A DNA stretch of 64,000 nucleotides. Source: Haberlea rhodopensis. Lineage: Eukaryota; Streptophyta; Magnoliopsida; Lamiales; Gesneriaceae. The stretch lies in the NCBI GenBank assembly GCA_907163345.1, contig CAJQUN010000001.1:5890001-5954000 (forward strand), in the 5' to 3' direction. A program made the position numbers and the translations under genes. Below are positions 23,042 through 34,105 of this stretch, in pieces. The notes under the pieces were generated by a model, which saw nothing but the letters and a program-made list of their open reading frames with translations, had not been told where the DNA came from and did not search any database. Every line of letters starts with the position of its first letter. Within the stretch, counting starts at the first letter, position 1.

Positions 23042-24321
23042 TGTTGAGCCTTAAACACATGGTTGTGTTTAATGCGTTAATTTATCCCCGGTTTATCTTT
23101 GAGTTTTGATGATCAACAAAACTTGTGTTTGTTATACTAATGTGTGTACTTAGTGTGCAGATTAAGAGATTAAAAGTGGATTGGAATGAAGAAAATCATG
23201 TGTGCATGTTCTGGCACAGATCGCCCCAGGCGATGGTGACCATCGCCCCAGTCGATGGCAGCCAGGGAGGCTTCGCCACGGCCATCGACTGAAGCGAGGG
23301 TCAGGACCGCGCGCAGGGGAAGAACGCCCGAGGTGATGGGCTGATCGCCTTTGGCGATGGCCCGAACGCCTGAGGCGATTTCTGGTTCGTTTGAGGCGAT
23401 GAAGATTTTGGACATGCTGAGGCCACGGCCTTGATTTTTGCTATTGATCGCCTGAGGCGATGCGTGTAATCTGCTGACCATTGGGGCGCGGCGATGAAGA
23501 TCGTTTGAGGCGATGGCTGAGGCGATGCAGGAGTGATTTCAGCCTTATGTGTAGCAACGGCTAGTAGGAGCCTAAGGGGCCTCCTACACTATAAATATTG
23601 ATGCTTTTGGAGCATTTTGAAGCCAAGAAACAAGCCTACAAACTTCTACAAAGTCTTGATCATTATAATTTCAAATTGCATTGCAATCTCCATACATTGT
23701 TGTTGTATTGGAGTTTGTAATTCTCTTTTTGTTAGAGTCTTGTTGTCTTCGTGTGAGTGCACCGTGAAGGTGTTTTTGGTTTGGTTTATTGTAAAGGTCC
23801 TCCAACACCAAAGCAAGTTGGAAAATTGTAAAGTCACCAACAAGTAAAGTTGGTGCATGTGTTGTGGCTATCCTTGGAGCCCTTAAGGCCAAGAAGACTC
23901 GTGAAGAGTGTTGGTTGCTCGGGAAGAGCTTTGTATACTCGGGAAGGGTATTGTGCTCGGGAAGAGCTTTGTTAACTCGGGAAGAGTATTGTGCTCGGGA
24001 AGAGCTTTGTGTACTCGGGAATAGTATTGTGTAGTGGCTAACTTGGAGCCCTCAAGGCCAATATCTTTTATTCTAGTGGAACCTCGGTTGGAGGTTATCT
24101 AACCGGGAAGAGGAGACGTAGGCGATTCATCGCCGAACTTCTATACCAAATCTCTTGTCTTTTATTGCTTTCTTTACGCATTTATTTATTTTGTTCTTTT
24201 CTTTTATCGATTGATTCAAGGCTTCTGCAAGCGCAAAACTCTTTTATTTTTCAAACTCATTTTAAAACGCTAAAGTAGCCAAGGAATCTCATTCACCCCC
24301 CCCCCCTCTTCGATTCCAACA
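23042..24321 (+). repeat. 3' LTR of the gag-only copia element, 1280 bp
   Basis: Nearly the same as 19258-20554, with a handful of substitutions and a few indels. It has three rather than four of the 38-bp tandem units (23916-24029), rearranged GCGATGG palindromes at 23220-23530, and a longer C run before CTTCGATTCCAACA. TATAAAT is at 23590-23596. Confidence 0.9.
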
Positions 24322-24326
24322 CTTTC

Positions 24327-25216
24327 ATCCTAGGATCTTTGGAACATCTCCAACAAAGAAAAGAAGAGACGATCGAGAAAGAAGAGAGAGAAGAAGGCTA
24401 GGATCTTCAAGTGGAGTCGACGCCGAGAGTTTATTCTTACTTTTTAATATTAGTTTGTTTTGATTTGATTTATTATGATGAACTAAATTTATTTATCGAG
24501 GCTAGGCAATCCTTTATTTTGAACCTATGATTTGATGATTATTTATTTGATTGAATCCTTACAATTCTTTGCTTATAATTTATTGTTCTTCATGCTTTTG
24601 AGGGTTTGACCATCCTTGAATGATTGTTTTATTACGATTGACTTGACCATACGATATTGTAATACGATACATTAAATTGTACCGTGGGTTTTAGATTGAG
24701 ACGGACCAAGTAAAATCTAGTACACATGTGATGGCAATAGATTTACAAAAATCGAAGGCTAGCAGTTTTCACAAATCTTGATGTGATATTGATTGTTCAA
24801 TAAGGATACAGAAATGGTTTATTGCAACGTTAATATTAGACTTGTTATAGCTTAACCATAGTATAATGAATGCATTAGGAAAACTCGTCATCTTAGAAAT
24901 ATTTGGATATTCAATCGAGAATTGTAGCGATTGCATTGGTGAGCCAAAGTCTCGATAATCTTCTCTAGTGGATTTTTCTCATTAACTTTGATTACCTTGG
25001 TTGGATTATTATTAGTATTTTATGTTTGTTAATTAGTTTAATTATTCATTCATGATCGTAGGTTAAATAGTTTCAAGACATCTTATTTGGTACTTATGAT
25101 TAGTCCTTGTGGGTTCGACAGCCTGATCTTAAACATCTATACTAAAACTTGACAACCGTGCACGTACGGTATAATCGCACTACACTAAGAATTATTGTTT
25201 AAATAAATCGCGATCA
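24327..25216 (+). repeat. 3' LTR of nested gypsy element, second part
   Basis: Continues ATCCTAGGATCTTTGG exactly where 19257 left off, parallel to 17107 onward in the 5' LTR, and ends CGCGATCA followed by the target duplication GTGGT. Small substitutions and indels relative to the 5' LTR show that time has passed since insertion. Confidence 0.9.
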
Positions 25217-25288
25217 GTGGTGATGAATTCATCATCTTTGTTCTTCACCACTGTGATGCCAGTCTTCTTTGGAACTACTTGAACTAGA
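25217..25288 (-). pseudogene. Fragment of the interrupted gypsy reverse transcriptase
   Basis: On the minus strand this reads VPKKTGITVVKNKDDEFIT, the conserved start of the gypsy reverse transcriptase just before the RVCIDYRKLN segment found at 16636-16580. It is stranded between the nested gypsy element (to 25216) and the solo LTR (from 25289). Confidence 0.9.
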
Positions 25289-26669
25289 TGATCGCTATTA
25301 TTTTAAACAGTATTTTTCAGTGTAGCGATTGTGTACCGCAAGTGCACGGTGTCAAGTTTTAATATAATGATATGAAAAGTATGAGTGTCGAACCCACGAG
25401 GATTAGAAAATAATTACCAAACTCTACTACTTTAACTATATTTAGTCTATGATAACTTGTTATGATTATTAAACTAACGTGACAAATTAACTCAATAATT
25501 AACCCAAGCAAACAATGATGAATAAGAATAAGAATCAAAAGAAACAATTACCAATACTTTCGGTTCACCTATGTAATCCCCCATAATTCACATATTAGTT
25601 AATAATCGAATTCAAATAATATAAGGTGACGAGTTTTCCTAAAGCACTTATTATACCTTGGTTCGGCTATAAAAAATCTAATACTAACGTTATAAGCTAC
25701 TCCCGTATCCTTATTGAACAATTAATATTGTAAGTTGATCTATGAAAACTTCTAGCTTTCGATTACTAGATATTTATAGCTATCACACGTGTATTTGGCT
25801 TCATCTCTCGATATACGTCTGAAATCCATGGTATAAATCACTATATCGAATCACAATTTTATCTATCGATCTCAATTGTAATTTGCTATCATTCAATGAT
25901 GGCCAAACCCTTAAAAGCATGAAGAACAATGATCTATGCACTTAAATATATAAGAATCAATCAAAACATTCAATTTAAACAATGGGTTCATACAAAGAAT
26001 CCCCTAAGTCTTGACAACAAACCTAGCCAACAATATCCATCAAATAACAATGCATAAACATGTTTTGCAACATTCTAAACATTAAAATCTAATGAAAATA
26101 TAGAACTAGAGTTCGAAATACGGAAATAACGAGAGGCGTTGACTCCTTGCGTTGCTCCTTCGTCCCGTCTCTTCCGATGCGTCTCTTCTTCAATGGTTAT
26201 GGTGTATGGATGGTTGGGGATGAATGAGAGTGATGGTGGCTGAGTTTTTAGGGTTTTTTATGAGCCAAGAGTCCAAAAAATGTCAATGGTAATCCATATT
26301 TATGGTAGGAGGAGTTTCACCAAGTTTGGACACCAAATAACCAAGATGGAAATAAAATCCTGAATTTTTTGAGTCCTAGCGATCGATCGGCAATAAGTGG
26401 CGATCGATCACCATAACATTCTGCTTCATTTGAAGCGATCGATCGCTTCCTCTGATTTTCATCAAATTACGATTTCGTCCCTCCTTTTCCATGTTTGCTC
26501 GGTTTGGTCATTTTTCATCATTTTAAGCCTATTTCCTCCACTTTTATGCATTTGGACCTGGATTACTGAATTATACAAATATATACCAAAACGCGTAATA
26601 TTTTCCAGGAATCACTACAAAAACGCCCCTAATCTTATATCAAATTAAGTGTAAAAATCACACTTATCA
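25289..26669 (-). repeat. Solo LTR, target duplication CTAGA/CCAGA
   Basis: 1381 bp running TGATCGCTATT to CACACTTATCA, flanked by CTAGA (25284-25288) and CCAGA (26670-26674), a five-base duplication with one change. No primer site or inner DNA adjoins either end, so it is a solo LTR left by recombination between two LTRs. The minus orientation is set by the TGATAAGTG start shared with 16642 and by the GCACGGTGTCAAG inner end shared with the LTR at 2259. Three CGATCGATC words at 26380-26446 lie upstream of a CATAAATAT box at 26296-26304. It sits inside the reverse transcriptase of the large gypsy element. Confidence 0.88.
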
Positions 26670-27669
26670 CCAGACTAACCAATTGACTGTCAGATATGGG
26701 GTATATCACTCCAACTGCAAGAAGGTTAACGTAGGTTTGACTCTTTCTTCAAGTAGAATCCTATGCATGCATGTAGATGGACTTATTCCTTTAATGTTAG
26801 CAATGGTCCACCCTATGGCAGTTTTGTGCTCCTCGAGCACTTGAATGAGCTTATTCTCTTGTTCATCTCCTAACTTGATAAAGATATGTATCTCATCCTC
26901 TAATACTTGGCTTGATAATGGCTTCAACTCAACCGTGGGTGCCTGCGATACGGAAGGAAGTGACCTAGTGTTAGAAACATGTAACACAACAAAATAAACA
27001 TTACCTTGCATCTCGGGTGTGGTATCCAAGGTGGTGATGTTGTATTCCACATCGTCTCCAAGTGGCAGCTCTCCCTCAAGATGGTCGAGAGGGGTGGTGA
27101 GGGCTACCTCTAATTTATCTTTATCCGCAAGCTCAAAAACACTTTGGGACAAGTAGTCAATAATATCGATAGAATAAACAGTATCATCATCGTCACAAGG
27201 ATATTTCTTGGCGTCGTGTATATTGAATTTAATGACATCACCATCAAATTTCATAGCGAGTCTGCCATTATGAACATCTATCTTAGTCTTGGAAGTTTTC
27301 AAGAAGGGTCTCCCTAACAATATAGGGCTACTATTCACTATTCGCCATATCTAGCACATAAAAATCAACGGGGAAGACCAACTTGTTTACTTGCACCAAT
27401 ACATCTTCTAGAATTCCCCTAGGGTATGCATTAGATCTATCCGCTAATGGGACAACCACACTAGCTTAACTTAAAGGTCCTAGATGTAATGAAGCATAAA
27501 GAGAGTATGGCATGACATTTATCGATGCTCCTAAATCTAGCATGGCTTTTTCAAGACGTGTCTTACCAATTGTGCACGAGATAGTGAACATATCTGGATC
27601 CTTGCACTTCGTGGGGATTTTCCTTTGAATGACTACTGAGATGTTCTCCCCAACTCTACTTTGCGACAT
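26670..27669 (-). pseudogene. Gypsy protease and linker to reverse transcriptase
   Basis: The retropepsin-type aspartic protease segment at 27669-27466 contains MLDLGASINVMPYSLY, where the family has D(S/L)GAS, and would mature the polyprotein. A TAA near 27465 and a frame change near 27345 separate it from the next frame (27338 to 26706): SSPILLGRPFLKTSKTKIDV, then an MKFDGDVIKFN linker, ending in the pre-reverse-transcriptase sequence ISPSTCMHRILLEE. The frame runs on toward the solo LTR, where the reverse transcriptase is cut. Confidence 0.85.
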
Positions 27670-27672
27670 CCT

Positions 27673-29230
27673 TTAAGATTTCCTCTTGACGGTGCATAAC
27701 TTCTTCAAGAACTTTGCATAGCGGGGCACTTGTTTGATAGCATCCAATAGTGGAATGTTTATCTCGCATCTCCGAAAGGTTTCGTAGAGGTCCTTGATGC
27801 TTTCATCCCTTCTATCTTCCTTAAATGCAAGAGGGAAAGGGGGTTCAATCTTATAGTTAGAAATTAAAGGAGATTTACCTTTTTGTTCCTCCTCTTGTAT
27901 GGAATCCTTTCCCTTAGGCTTGAGTTCAGTCTCTTCCTCGCGTGTGGCATAGGGTGTTTTCGTCATATGTGGTGCCTCCAATTCTTTCCCACTTCTTAGT
28001 TTGATCGCACTTGCTTTTTCCCTTGGGTTGACCACTGATTGTGAGGCAAGTTATGTGATCCTCGAGCCTCCAAACGATTCAATGTGGTAGCCAGTTGTCC
28101 CACTTGAGTGTTCAAGTTTTGGATGCTAGACCTAGTCTGGTGTTGAAATTTTAAATTGTCATTAGCAAGTTCTTAACAATATTTTCTAAATACTCGCCAG
28201 AGGTTGGGGATGGAACGATTTGTTGTGGCCTTTGGAATGGTGGTCTATAGAGCGGTGGGTTGGATTGCATCTGTGGTTCAGCTTGATGCTCATATCTCAA
28301 ATTTGGATGATCACGCTATCCTGGGTTGTATGTGCTAGAAAAGGGACATATCTTCTTTGTGGTTGTCCCGAAAATCCGCCCGCTGCATTCGCTTGCTCAC
28401 TAGGCGGTTCTTCAAGTGTGGGACATGCATCAGTAGGATGATCCGGTAGTGCACAGATTCCACGTACCTTAGCACTTTGTCCAACTCCAACTGCAAGCTA
28501 TCTCACAAGACCGGTTAAGTCAATCAGTTGTTGTTCGAGGCTAGAAACATTTACCTCGCTTTGCTTCCTAAGCTTATGGTCAGGTTGAGCAGTCCCAAAC
28601 TGTTGAGAGTTGGCGACCATGTCCGCGATCAAGTTCTTTGCCTCATCTGGCATCTTATCCACAAATGTTCATCAACTTGCAATGTCCATAAAGTTCCTGT
28701 CATTTGGCAAAAGACCTACAAAAAATATTGAATAAGTAAATGCTCACTTATCTGATGTTGAGGGTAGCTTGCACAAAGCTTTTTGAAGCCCTCCCAATAT
28801 TCTAAGTGATTCCTCGTGGAGTTGTCTGATGCCATGCTTTGCGATGTTAGTCGCCCTTGATGCTGGAAAATACTTCTCCAAGAAGATCTTTTTTAAGTTC
28901 GTTCCATGTAGTGATGGATCCAGAAGGTAGGTAGAAAATCAATCCTTAGGAGCGTCCTTCAAGGAGAAGGGAAAGCTCGTAATTTGATTTGCTCCTCTGT
29001 TATGCCAGTCGGCTTCATAGTAGTGCAAACTACATCGAATTCCATCAAATGTTTATGCAGATCTTCACCTGCAAGACCATGAAAATGGGGCAAGAGATGT
29101 ATTAGGCCAGATTTTAATTCAAAGTTAATATTAGTAGAAGAATAGGGAAAATGATGCAGAGGGGCTGCTGATCCAATGTAGGATTCGCTAGCTGTCTTAG
29201 ACTCTGGTTCTCCACCATTTAATCCTTTCT
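27673..29230 (-). pseudogene. Gag of the large gypsy element, broken
   Basis: Recognisable in several minus-strand frames: a FPFSLKD segment near 28965, LKKIFLEKYFPASRATNI near 28895-28840, a zinc-finger-like CALPDHPTDACP near 28450-28415, a YVPFSSTYNPG stretch near 28350, TQVGQLATTLNRLE near 28100, and the intact 120-codon C-terminal frame with KLRSGKELEAP (28035 to 27673). Stops and shifts interrupt it repeatedly. The start is not certain; about 29230 is the first position with a plausible frame. Confidence 0.75.
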
Positions 29231-29412
29231 TCTTCTTCCCTAAATTTTCTTCGGTTTTCTCGCCTTAGTCGATGCAATCTTTTCTATCTCAGGATCGTAT
29301 TGATGATCGTCTTCCTCTGATGAAAGATCACATGTGTACATGAACAAACATGTAAAAAGCACGAGAAGATGAATATCAATAAAAAGTTAACACAAAAAAT
29401 AAGAAAACGCTT

Positions 29413-29430
29413 TCCCCGGCAACGACGCCA
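29413..29430 (-). promoter_or_regulatory. Primer binding site of the large gypsy element
   Basis: Plus strand TCCCCGGCAACGACGCCA, the tRNA-Asp complement with one change (GACGCC for GGCGCC). It lies six bases from the LTR edge at 29437. Confidence 0.85.
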
Positions 29431-29436
29431 AAATTT

Positions 29437-30627
29437 TGTAGCGTTTATTACGTATGCCCAAATTGACCATCTCCAGTTGATAGCAATAATGAATGTAGTA
29501 CCGTGAGTATGGTCAATCCCACGAGGAATGGTATATCTTTGTGTTAAAGTATGCAAAATAAAATAAAATGGGGATTTTGAAATCAATTAAATTACTACCT
29601 TAATGCAAAATCTAAGAGAATCATGAAGTAAACTAATATGCAGAAGTAAACTATGATGAATTAAATTATGAGAAAAGACCGATTCTTGGTTTTCAATTGA
29701 CTTTACAATTGAGGTTTACTATCTCGATCATCGATCTTCACATACGATTCAATTTTTCATATGGATATTCATCGTTAGACATTCAATCCAATAATGAAAG
29801 TCATATCTCACCTTACGTTTAGTTAATTAACTCAAGCATTCTAGTTTAACCCTTATCAAACAATCAATCAAATACAAGCGATTAATATTTAAATCGATGA
29901 TAGCATAAGAACTAGTGAGATCGATGAAGTTAAGCAACATAATCCAAGCGTCTATGTTTAATTTAGTCAATTGTTTTTCCAAAGAATGTAACAAACTCAT
30001 AAACGAAAATTTATTAATCTTAGTTGCTTAGTAAATTAGAGGGATCAAACGATTATTTGATATCTAATTTAGCAATAGATTGCATGAACAATAATTAGGC
30101 GATCAATCTAATAATCAAACACCACAACCATAGCAATAAAATCAGAAAAAACATTTGACACTCAATGAAAAATCAACAAATAAAACGTAATCTCACGAGA
30201 ATCGTAAAATCCAATGTATCGTCTTTCTTAACCAAGAATCACAAGGAGTTTAGCCACTCATGTTCAATGTAAAACAGTCAAAATCCAATATGAAAAACAT
30301 AATTAAAACAAAAGAAAACGTTACTAAAGAGTAGCACGATTCCATAGCGTCACTCCCACTCGTGCTTTGAAATCTTCAAATTCTTCTTCAACAATTGAGA
30401 GAAAATTCTTCTCAATCTAAAATATGATGAATGGTATGATACGATGTCCAATTTTCGTCTATATAGGGTAGAAGGTTGATATGGTAGGTCAAAATCTATC
30501 CCAAGATGGTAAAAATCGAGTTTCCATATTTTTTAGGACACTAAGGCGCGATCAATCGGTAGAGCTCGCGATCGATCGGTGCATTCTGGGCGATTGATCG
30601 CGTGCTTTGGATGAATTTTATGCATTT
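29437..30627 (-). repeat. 5' LTR of the large gypsy element, outer end lost
   Basis: Begins TGTAGCGTTTATTACG next to the primer site and aligns with 11342-12774. The alignment stops near 30627 (TTTTATGCATTTT), so about 190 bp of the outer (U3) end are gone and unrelated AT-rich DNA follows. GATCGATCGG-type words remain at 30540-30605. Confidence 0.85.
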
Positions 30628-30928
30628 TAGATAAATAAAAAAAATAAAACTATCTTGACACTTGATAGATTCAAATAGTAACACGCTAAAAGGGTCAAAA
30701 TAGAACTACAAAATAATTAATATTTTTTTAAATTCGAAAGAGACATACCAATCTAACCCTCTAAAAACATCTACGTTAATATATAACTAATAATATTGCA
30801 TTTATTTATGTGTGTCCAAATTAATAATGTTAGAATATTTATTATTTTCGTAATATCAAGGTTTCGCATTGTACTAATATAAAAATAAAAAAAGTAAGGT
30901 ATTTATAACATTAAAAAGACATTCAAGT
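30628..30928. other. AT-rich spacer
   Basis: I see no gene, LTR edge or repeat here. It is the DNA exposed after truncation of the gypsy 5' LTR. Confidence 0.5.
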
Positions 30929-31134
30929 TGTTGAAGATACTCCGACATCTTCACAAGATTAGATATAATTAGGAATAATATTCTTTTGTATTTGTTGTAA
31001 TCTCTTCCATTTATTTTCTTTATAGATATGATTTATTCCTTTATCTTGTAACTTATATCAAATCTATATATCCATGAAACCACTTCCACCAATGTTAAGG
31101 TGGATACTCAAATCCTTCACATGATATCATCAGA

Positions 31135-32125
31135 TCCGAGTTATGTTGATCCTTGTTTTCCGAATCACATTTGCCGCTTACAAAAAGCTCTCTATGGTCT
31201 CAAGCAAGCGTATCGTGCTTGGTTTCAGCACTTTAGTGATTTTCTCCTTTACCTGTAGCCACACCGACATGTCCTTGTTTGCCTTTAGTCGTGGATCGTC
31301 CTTATTACATCTTCTAGTCTATGTTGATGATATAATCTCACCGGCAACGATCCACAGCTTCTGCGAAAGTTCATTTCTTCATTTGGAGTTTGCAATCAAG
31401 GATCTCTGCGAGTTGAATTATTTCCTTGGTCTCGAAGTCACTTACACCTCCGATGGGTTGATCGTAAGCCAAGCTAAATATGCTCATGATAGTTGTGCAA
31501 CAATTGAGCAGTGAAATGGTTTACTGATACCACACTTTATCGTTCGCTGGTTGCCCCCCCTTTAATTCTGTTAGTCAATTTCTTCATTCTCCTACGGACA
31601 TTCACTTCCATGTTGTCAAGCACATTCTTCGCTATGTTAAAGGCACTTTGTCATTTGGTTTGAGCTTCACACGCTTCGCTTCTTCCAATCTACTTGCTTA
31701 CTCTGATACAGATTGGGCCAGCTGCTCTGACACATGTCGAGCCGCCTCCGGTTACTCTATTTTTTGGGACCAAATCTTGTCTATTGTGAATCGGAATATC
31801 GCGGCTAGCTAACACCGTTGCTGAGGTTGTTTGCCTTACTCATTTGCTTCCTGATCTTCATGCATTACTCAGCCTGCGACCTATCATCCTTTGTGACAAG
31901 AATAATGCTATTTTCCTTAACCAAAATCATGTTGCTCATAAACGTGCAAAACATATTGGTATTGAATTATTGATTATCATTTTGTTCGCGAACTCATCTC
32001 TGCTAGCAAAATTGTGACTCAATTTACTCCATCCCATCTTCAAGTTGCAGATATTTTCACCAAGTGCTTGTCCAAGCCCTTGTTTGGTCTCTTCCACTCC
32101 AAGCTCTACATTATTTCGAAAAACC
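31135..32125 (+). pseudogene. Copia reverse transcriptase and RNase H, degenerate
   Basis: The pol tail begins in the middle of the reverse transcriptase. A QKALYGLKQAYRAWFQHFS segment lies in one frame (about 31180-31235). After a frameshift come LLVYVDDII (YVDD active site, about 31314-31340) and FAIKDLCELNYFLGLEVTY (about 31388-31445). Beyond a stop at 31512 the RNase H pieces HVVKHILRYVKGTLSFGL, SDTDWASCSDT and ADIFTKCLS lie in other frames. Gag, protease and integrase are absent. It cannot encode active enzyme. Confidence 0.85.
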
Positions 32126-32247
32126 CCAGCATACTCCAATATCTTCACAAGATTAGATATGATTAGGAATAATATTCTTTTGTATTTGTTGTAATCTCTT
32201 CGATTAAATTTCTTTATAAATATGATTCCTTGCTTATTTTGTAACTT

Positions 32248-32251
<4 letters not shown>

Positions 32252-32318
<67 letters not shown>
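32252..32318. repeat. (TA)n microsatellite
   Basis: About 33 uninterrupted TA units inside the right LTR of the copia derivative; the left LTR has only a short TATATA at the matching place. Confidence 0.98.
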
Positions 32319-32321
<3 letters not shown>

Positions 32322-32568
32322 TCTCATCAATGTTAAGGTGAATTCTCAAATCATTCACACAAGAAGATACAATAACATAAGATATATTTAAAAATTCTTA
32401 CTAATATTAGGAGTAGTAGTTAGAAAGTAAAACGAAAAAAAAATCAGATATTGGACACATGAAGATCATCCATACTAATATAGGGGTAATCAGGAAGCAA
32501 ACGAATCGTACCGGAAAGACCAAAGATGGGTTCTTGCTTAATTATATGCGTGCTTAATTATATGCGTG

Positions 32569-32956
32569 TAGGGGAGTAAAATTTCAGTTAAACCGAATAA
32601 CTGATCGAATTAATTCAGAAATTCAATTAGTTCGAAAATTTGGTTTTGATATTTAAACAAATCGATTAATTACGTTCGATTTCGTTTTCATTTTGAACCT
32701 ATAGGTTAATCAAATTTTACCAAACTTTTAAAAATGTTAAATATTTTTTTAAAAAGTTTAATTTTCTAAAAATAAATTATCTTATTTTTTTGTTTTGATT
32801 ATATCTTTTTTTAGTTTTTTAATTTTAAAATCAAATTATCTTAATTTTTATATATATTTAAAAAAGCAGCTAATTCGATTTTCAAAAAAACAATCGGTTG
32901 GTTCAGTTATTGTCAAAAAACAAAATTGGTTTATTCGGGTTTTGGAAATTCCCCTA
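32569..32956. mobile_element. hAT-type MITE, 388 bp
   Basis: Ends TAGGGGAG and (reversed) TAGGGGAA, typical of plant hAT termini, flanked by TATGCGTG (32561-32568) and CATGCGTG (32957-32964), an 8-bp duplication with one change. The inner DNA is AT-rich with AACCGAATAA / TTATTCGGGTT words near both ends acting as subterminal inverted repeats. No coding capacity. Non-autonomous; it would need a hAT transposase in trans. Confidence 0.75.
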
Positions 32957-32964
32957 CATGCGTG

Positions 32965-34050
32965 TTTTTTTTTCAATATCAAAATTAAATATTAATAAAT
33001 ATAATTTCGTTTGATGTTCCCTTCAAAGGAAAATGGAGAAAATCATCTTCCCTGTTATATCTTCTCATCAATTTGGAGATACAAGCATAGCCTCAGGTTC
33101 TTGTAAGTTCACGTGGCCAGCCTTCCTGTGATAGACTTATTAATCTCGAGTGAGCACCTGGAATGAACTTAACTATTGAATTATGTAAGATCGATTTTTT
33201 GGAAGTGCGAACGTAGAATATTCTGATTGTGTGATTTAATTTGACCGTTGATTTGGAAAATGAATCGAATTATGGATGCTGAGAATTTAGATTTTTTTTA
33301 AAACGCGGGGGTCCAAGAAGGAGAAGGGTATTTTGGGGCTTGGGCTTACTGTACGCAGTATTTCCTTGCAATGCAATAGGCTGTTTTCGCGACTCGAATT
33401 CGTGACAGAATTTAGAATGATAACCAAAATTCCAAACTTTTAAGCTGTAAAAAAGTGCAATCCGTGAGCATCACCTGTCACTAGCAGCTTTCTCGCATGT
33501 AGTATTATCAGGCATATGCATGAATTTGAATGCTACTTTTACCTTCCGGAGTAAAAAATAATAATAAGTTTCAACTATTCAATTTTTTAATGCTTTGTGA
33601 AGATTTTCTAATGCAGCGTGCATTGACACTTCTCGTTAAATTTTTTTAGATATTCCCTGCATACTATCGGCGACCTTCTCTCTTTTTCAAGTTAGAAACT
33701 GGAATTCGTTTATTCTTTTTAGAATGGTTATTTATGTCAAATAATTCTATGGGGTGACTGATTCATCAGACAATATCTATTAGAAAAGTGGCCAACTGCC
33801 AACATATTCTGTGAAACCCTCAACTTTTCCCAATGCAACCATATTCTTGTTTCCCCAAAAAAATTAAAACTTTGTTGGGTGAAAAAGAGATCACAGGGAA
33901 AGAGGTGGCCATGAATTCAAGCAGGGAACTATTGTGGGAATTCGAGCTGGACTTTGTGTAAACTCTGATGGAAAGAAATTAAAGGTGAAATTAGTTGGCA
34001 AGAGATCCTTTATGCATGCTTATAATTAATGCAAGGACGTATGACTTCAG
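32965..34050. other. Spacer and 5' flank of the glycine-rich protein gene
   Basis: No recognisable gene. The last 250 bp form the upstream region of the gene at 34106, including ATGCATGC (34012-34019), an RY-like word, and the TATA box at 34051. Confidence 0.5.
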
Positions 34051-34057
34051 TATAAAG
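34051..34057 (+). promoter_or_regulatory. Candidate TATA box of the glycine-rich protein gene
   Basis: TATAAAG, 55 bp upstream of the ATG at 34106. A transcription start about 30 bp downstream would fall near 34082, which favours the ATGs at 34106 or 34118 over the one at 34082. Confidence 0.5.
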
Positions 34058-34105
34058 CCATGAAATCTGCACTTATGCTGCATGCAAAGAAAGCTTATAC
34101 AAGTT

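Larger units (their letters stand above)
19258..24321 (+). mobile_element. Gag-only Sirevirus-like copia element, duplication CTTTC
   Basis: A 5064-bp element inserted in the 3' LTR of the nested gypsy element, flanked by CTTTC at 19253-19257 and 24322-24326. LTRs at 19258-20554 and 23042-24321 both begin TGTTGAGCC and end TTCCAACA. The initiator-Met primer site is at 20557-20569 and the polypurine tract at 23028-23041. The only protein is a long gag. Protease, integrase, reverse transcriptase and RNase H are absent from the 0.8 kb between gag and the 3' LTR. The gag type and the run of polypurine motifs place it near the Sirevirus/Maximus lineage. Such gag-only LTR elements have been described in plants as TR-GAG. 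The LTRs are similar, suggesting a fairly recent insertion. Confidence 0.92.
16642..25216 (+). mobile_element. Nested gypsy element, target duplication GTGGT
   Basis: An 8575-bp insertion in the reverse transcriptase of the large minus-strand gypsy element. It is flanked by GTGGT at 16637-16641 and 25217-25221. It begins TGATAAGTG and ends CGCGATCA. Structure: 5' LTR 16642-17992, primer site 17999-18016, about 900 bp of inner DNA with a gag remnant, and a 3' LTR split by a copia insertion (18897-19257 and 24327-25216). No pol is present, so it is a non-autonomous or deleted copy. Its own length without the nested copia is about 3.5 kb. Confidence 0.92.
30929..32360 (+). mobile_element. Internally deleted copia element with short LTRs
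   Basis: The left LTR 30929-31121 begins TGTTGAAGATAC and ends CCTTCACA. A degenerate initiator-Met-like primer site, TGATATCATCAGATCC, follows at 31122-31137. The right LTR, about 32128-32360, repeats ATCTTCACAAGATTAGATAT and CAATGTTAAGGTG and ends ATTCACA. Flanks are CAAGT (30924-30928) and CAAGA (32361-32365), a probable target duplication with one change. Between the LTRs only the end of pol remains. An AT microsatellite has expanded inside the right LTR. LTR size and pol type suggest the Ale/Retrofit group. Confidence 0.8.
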
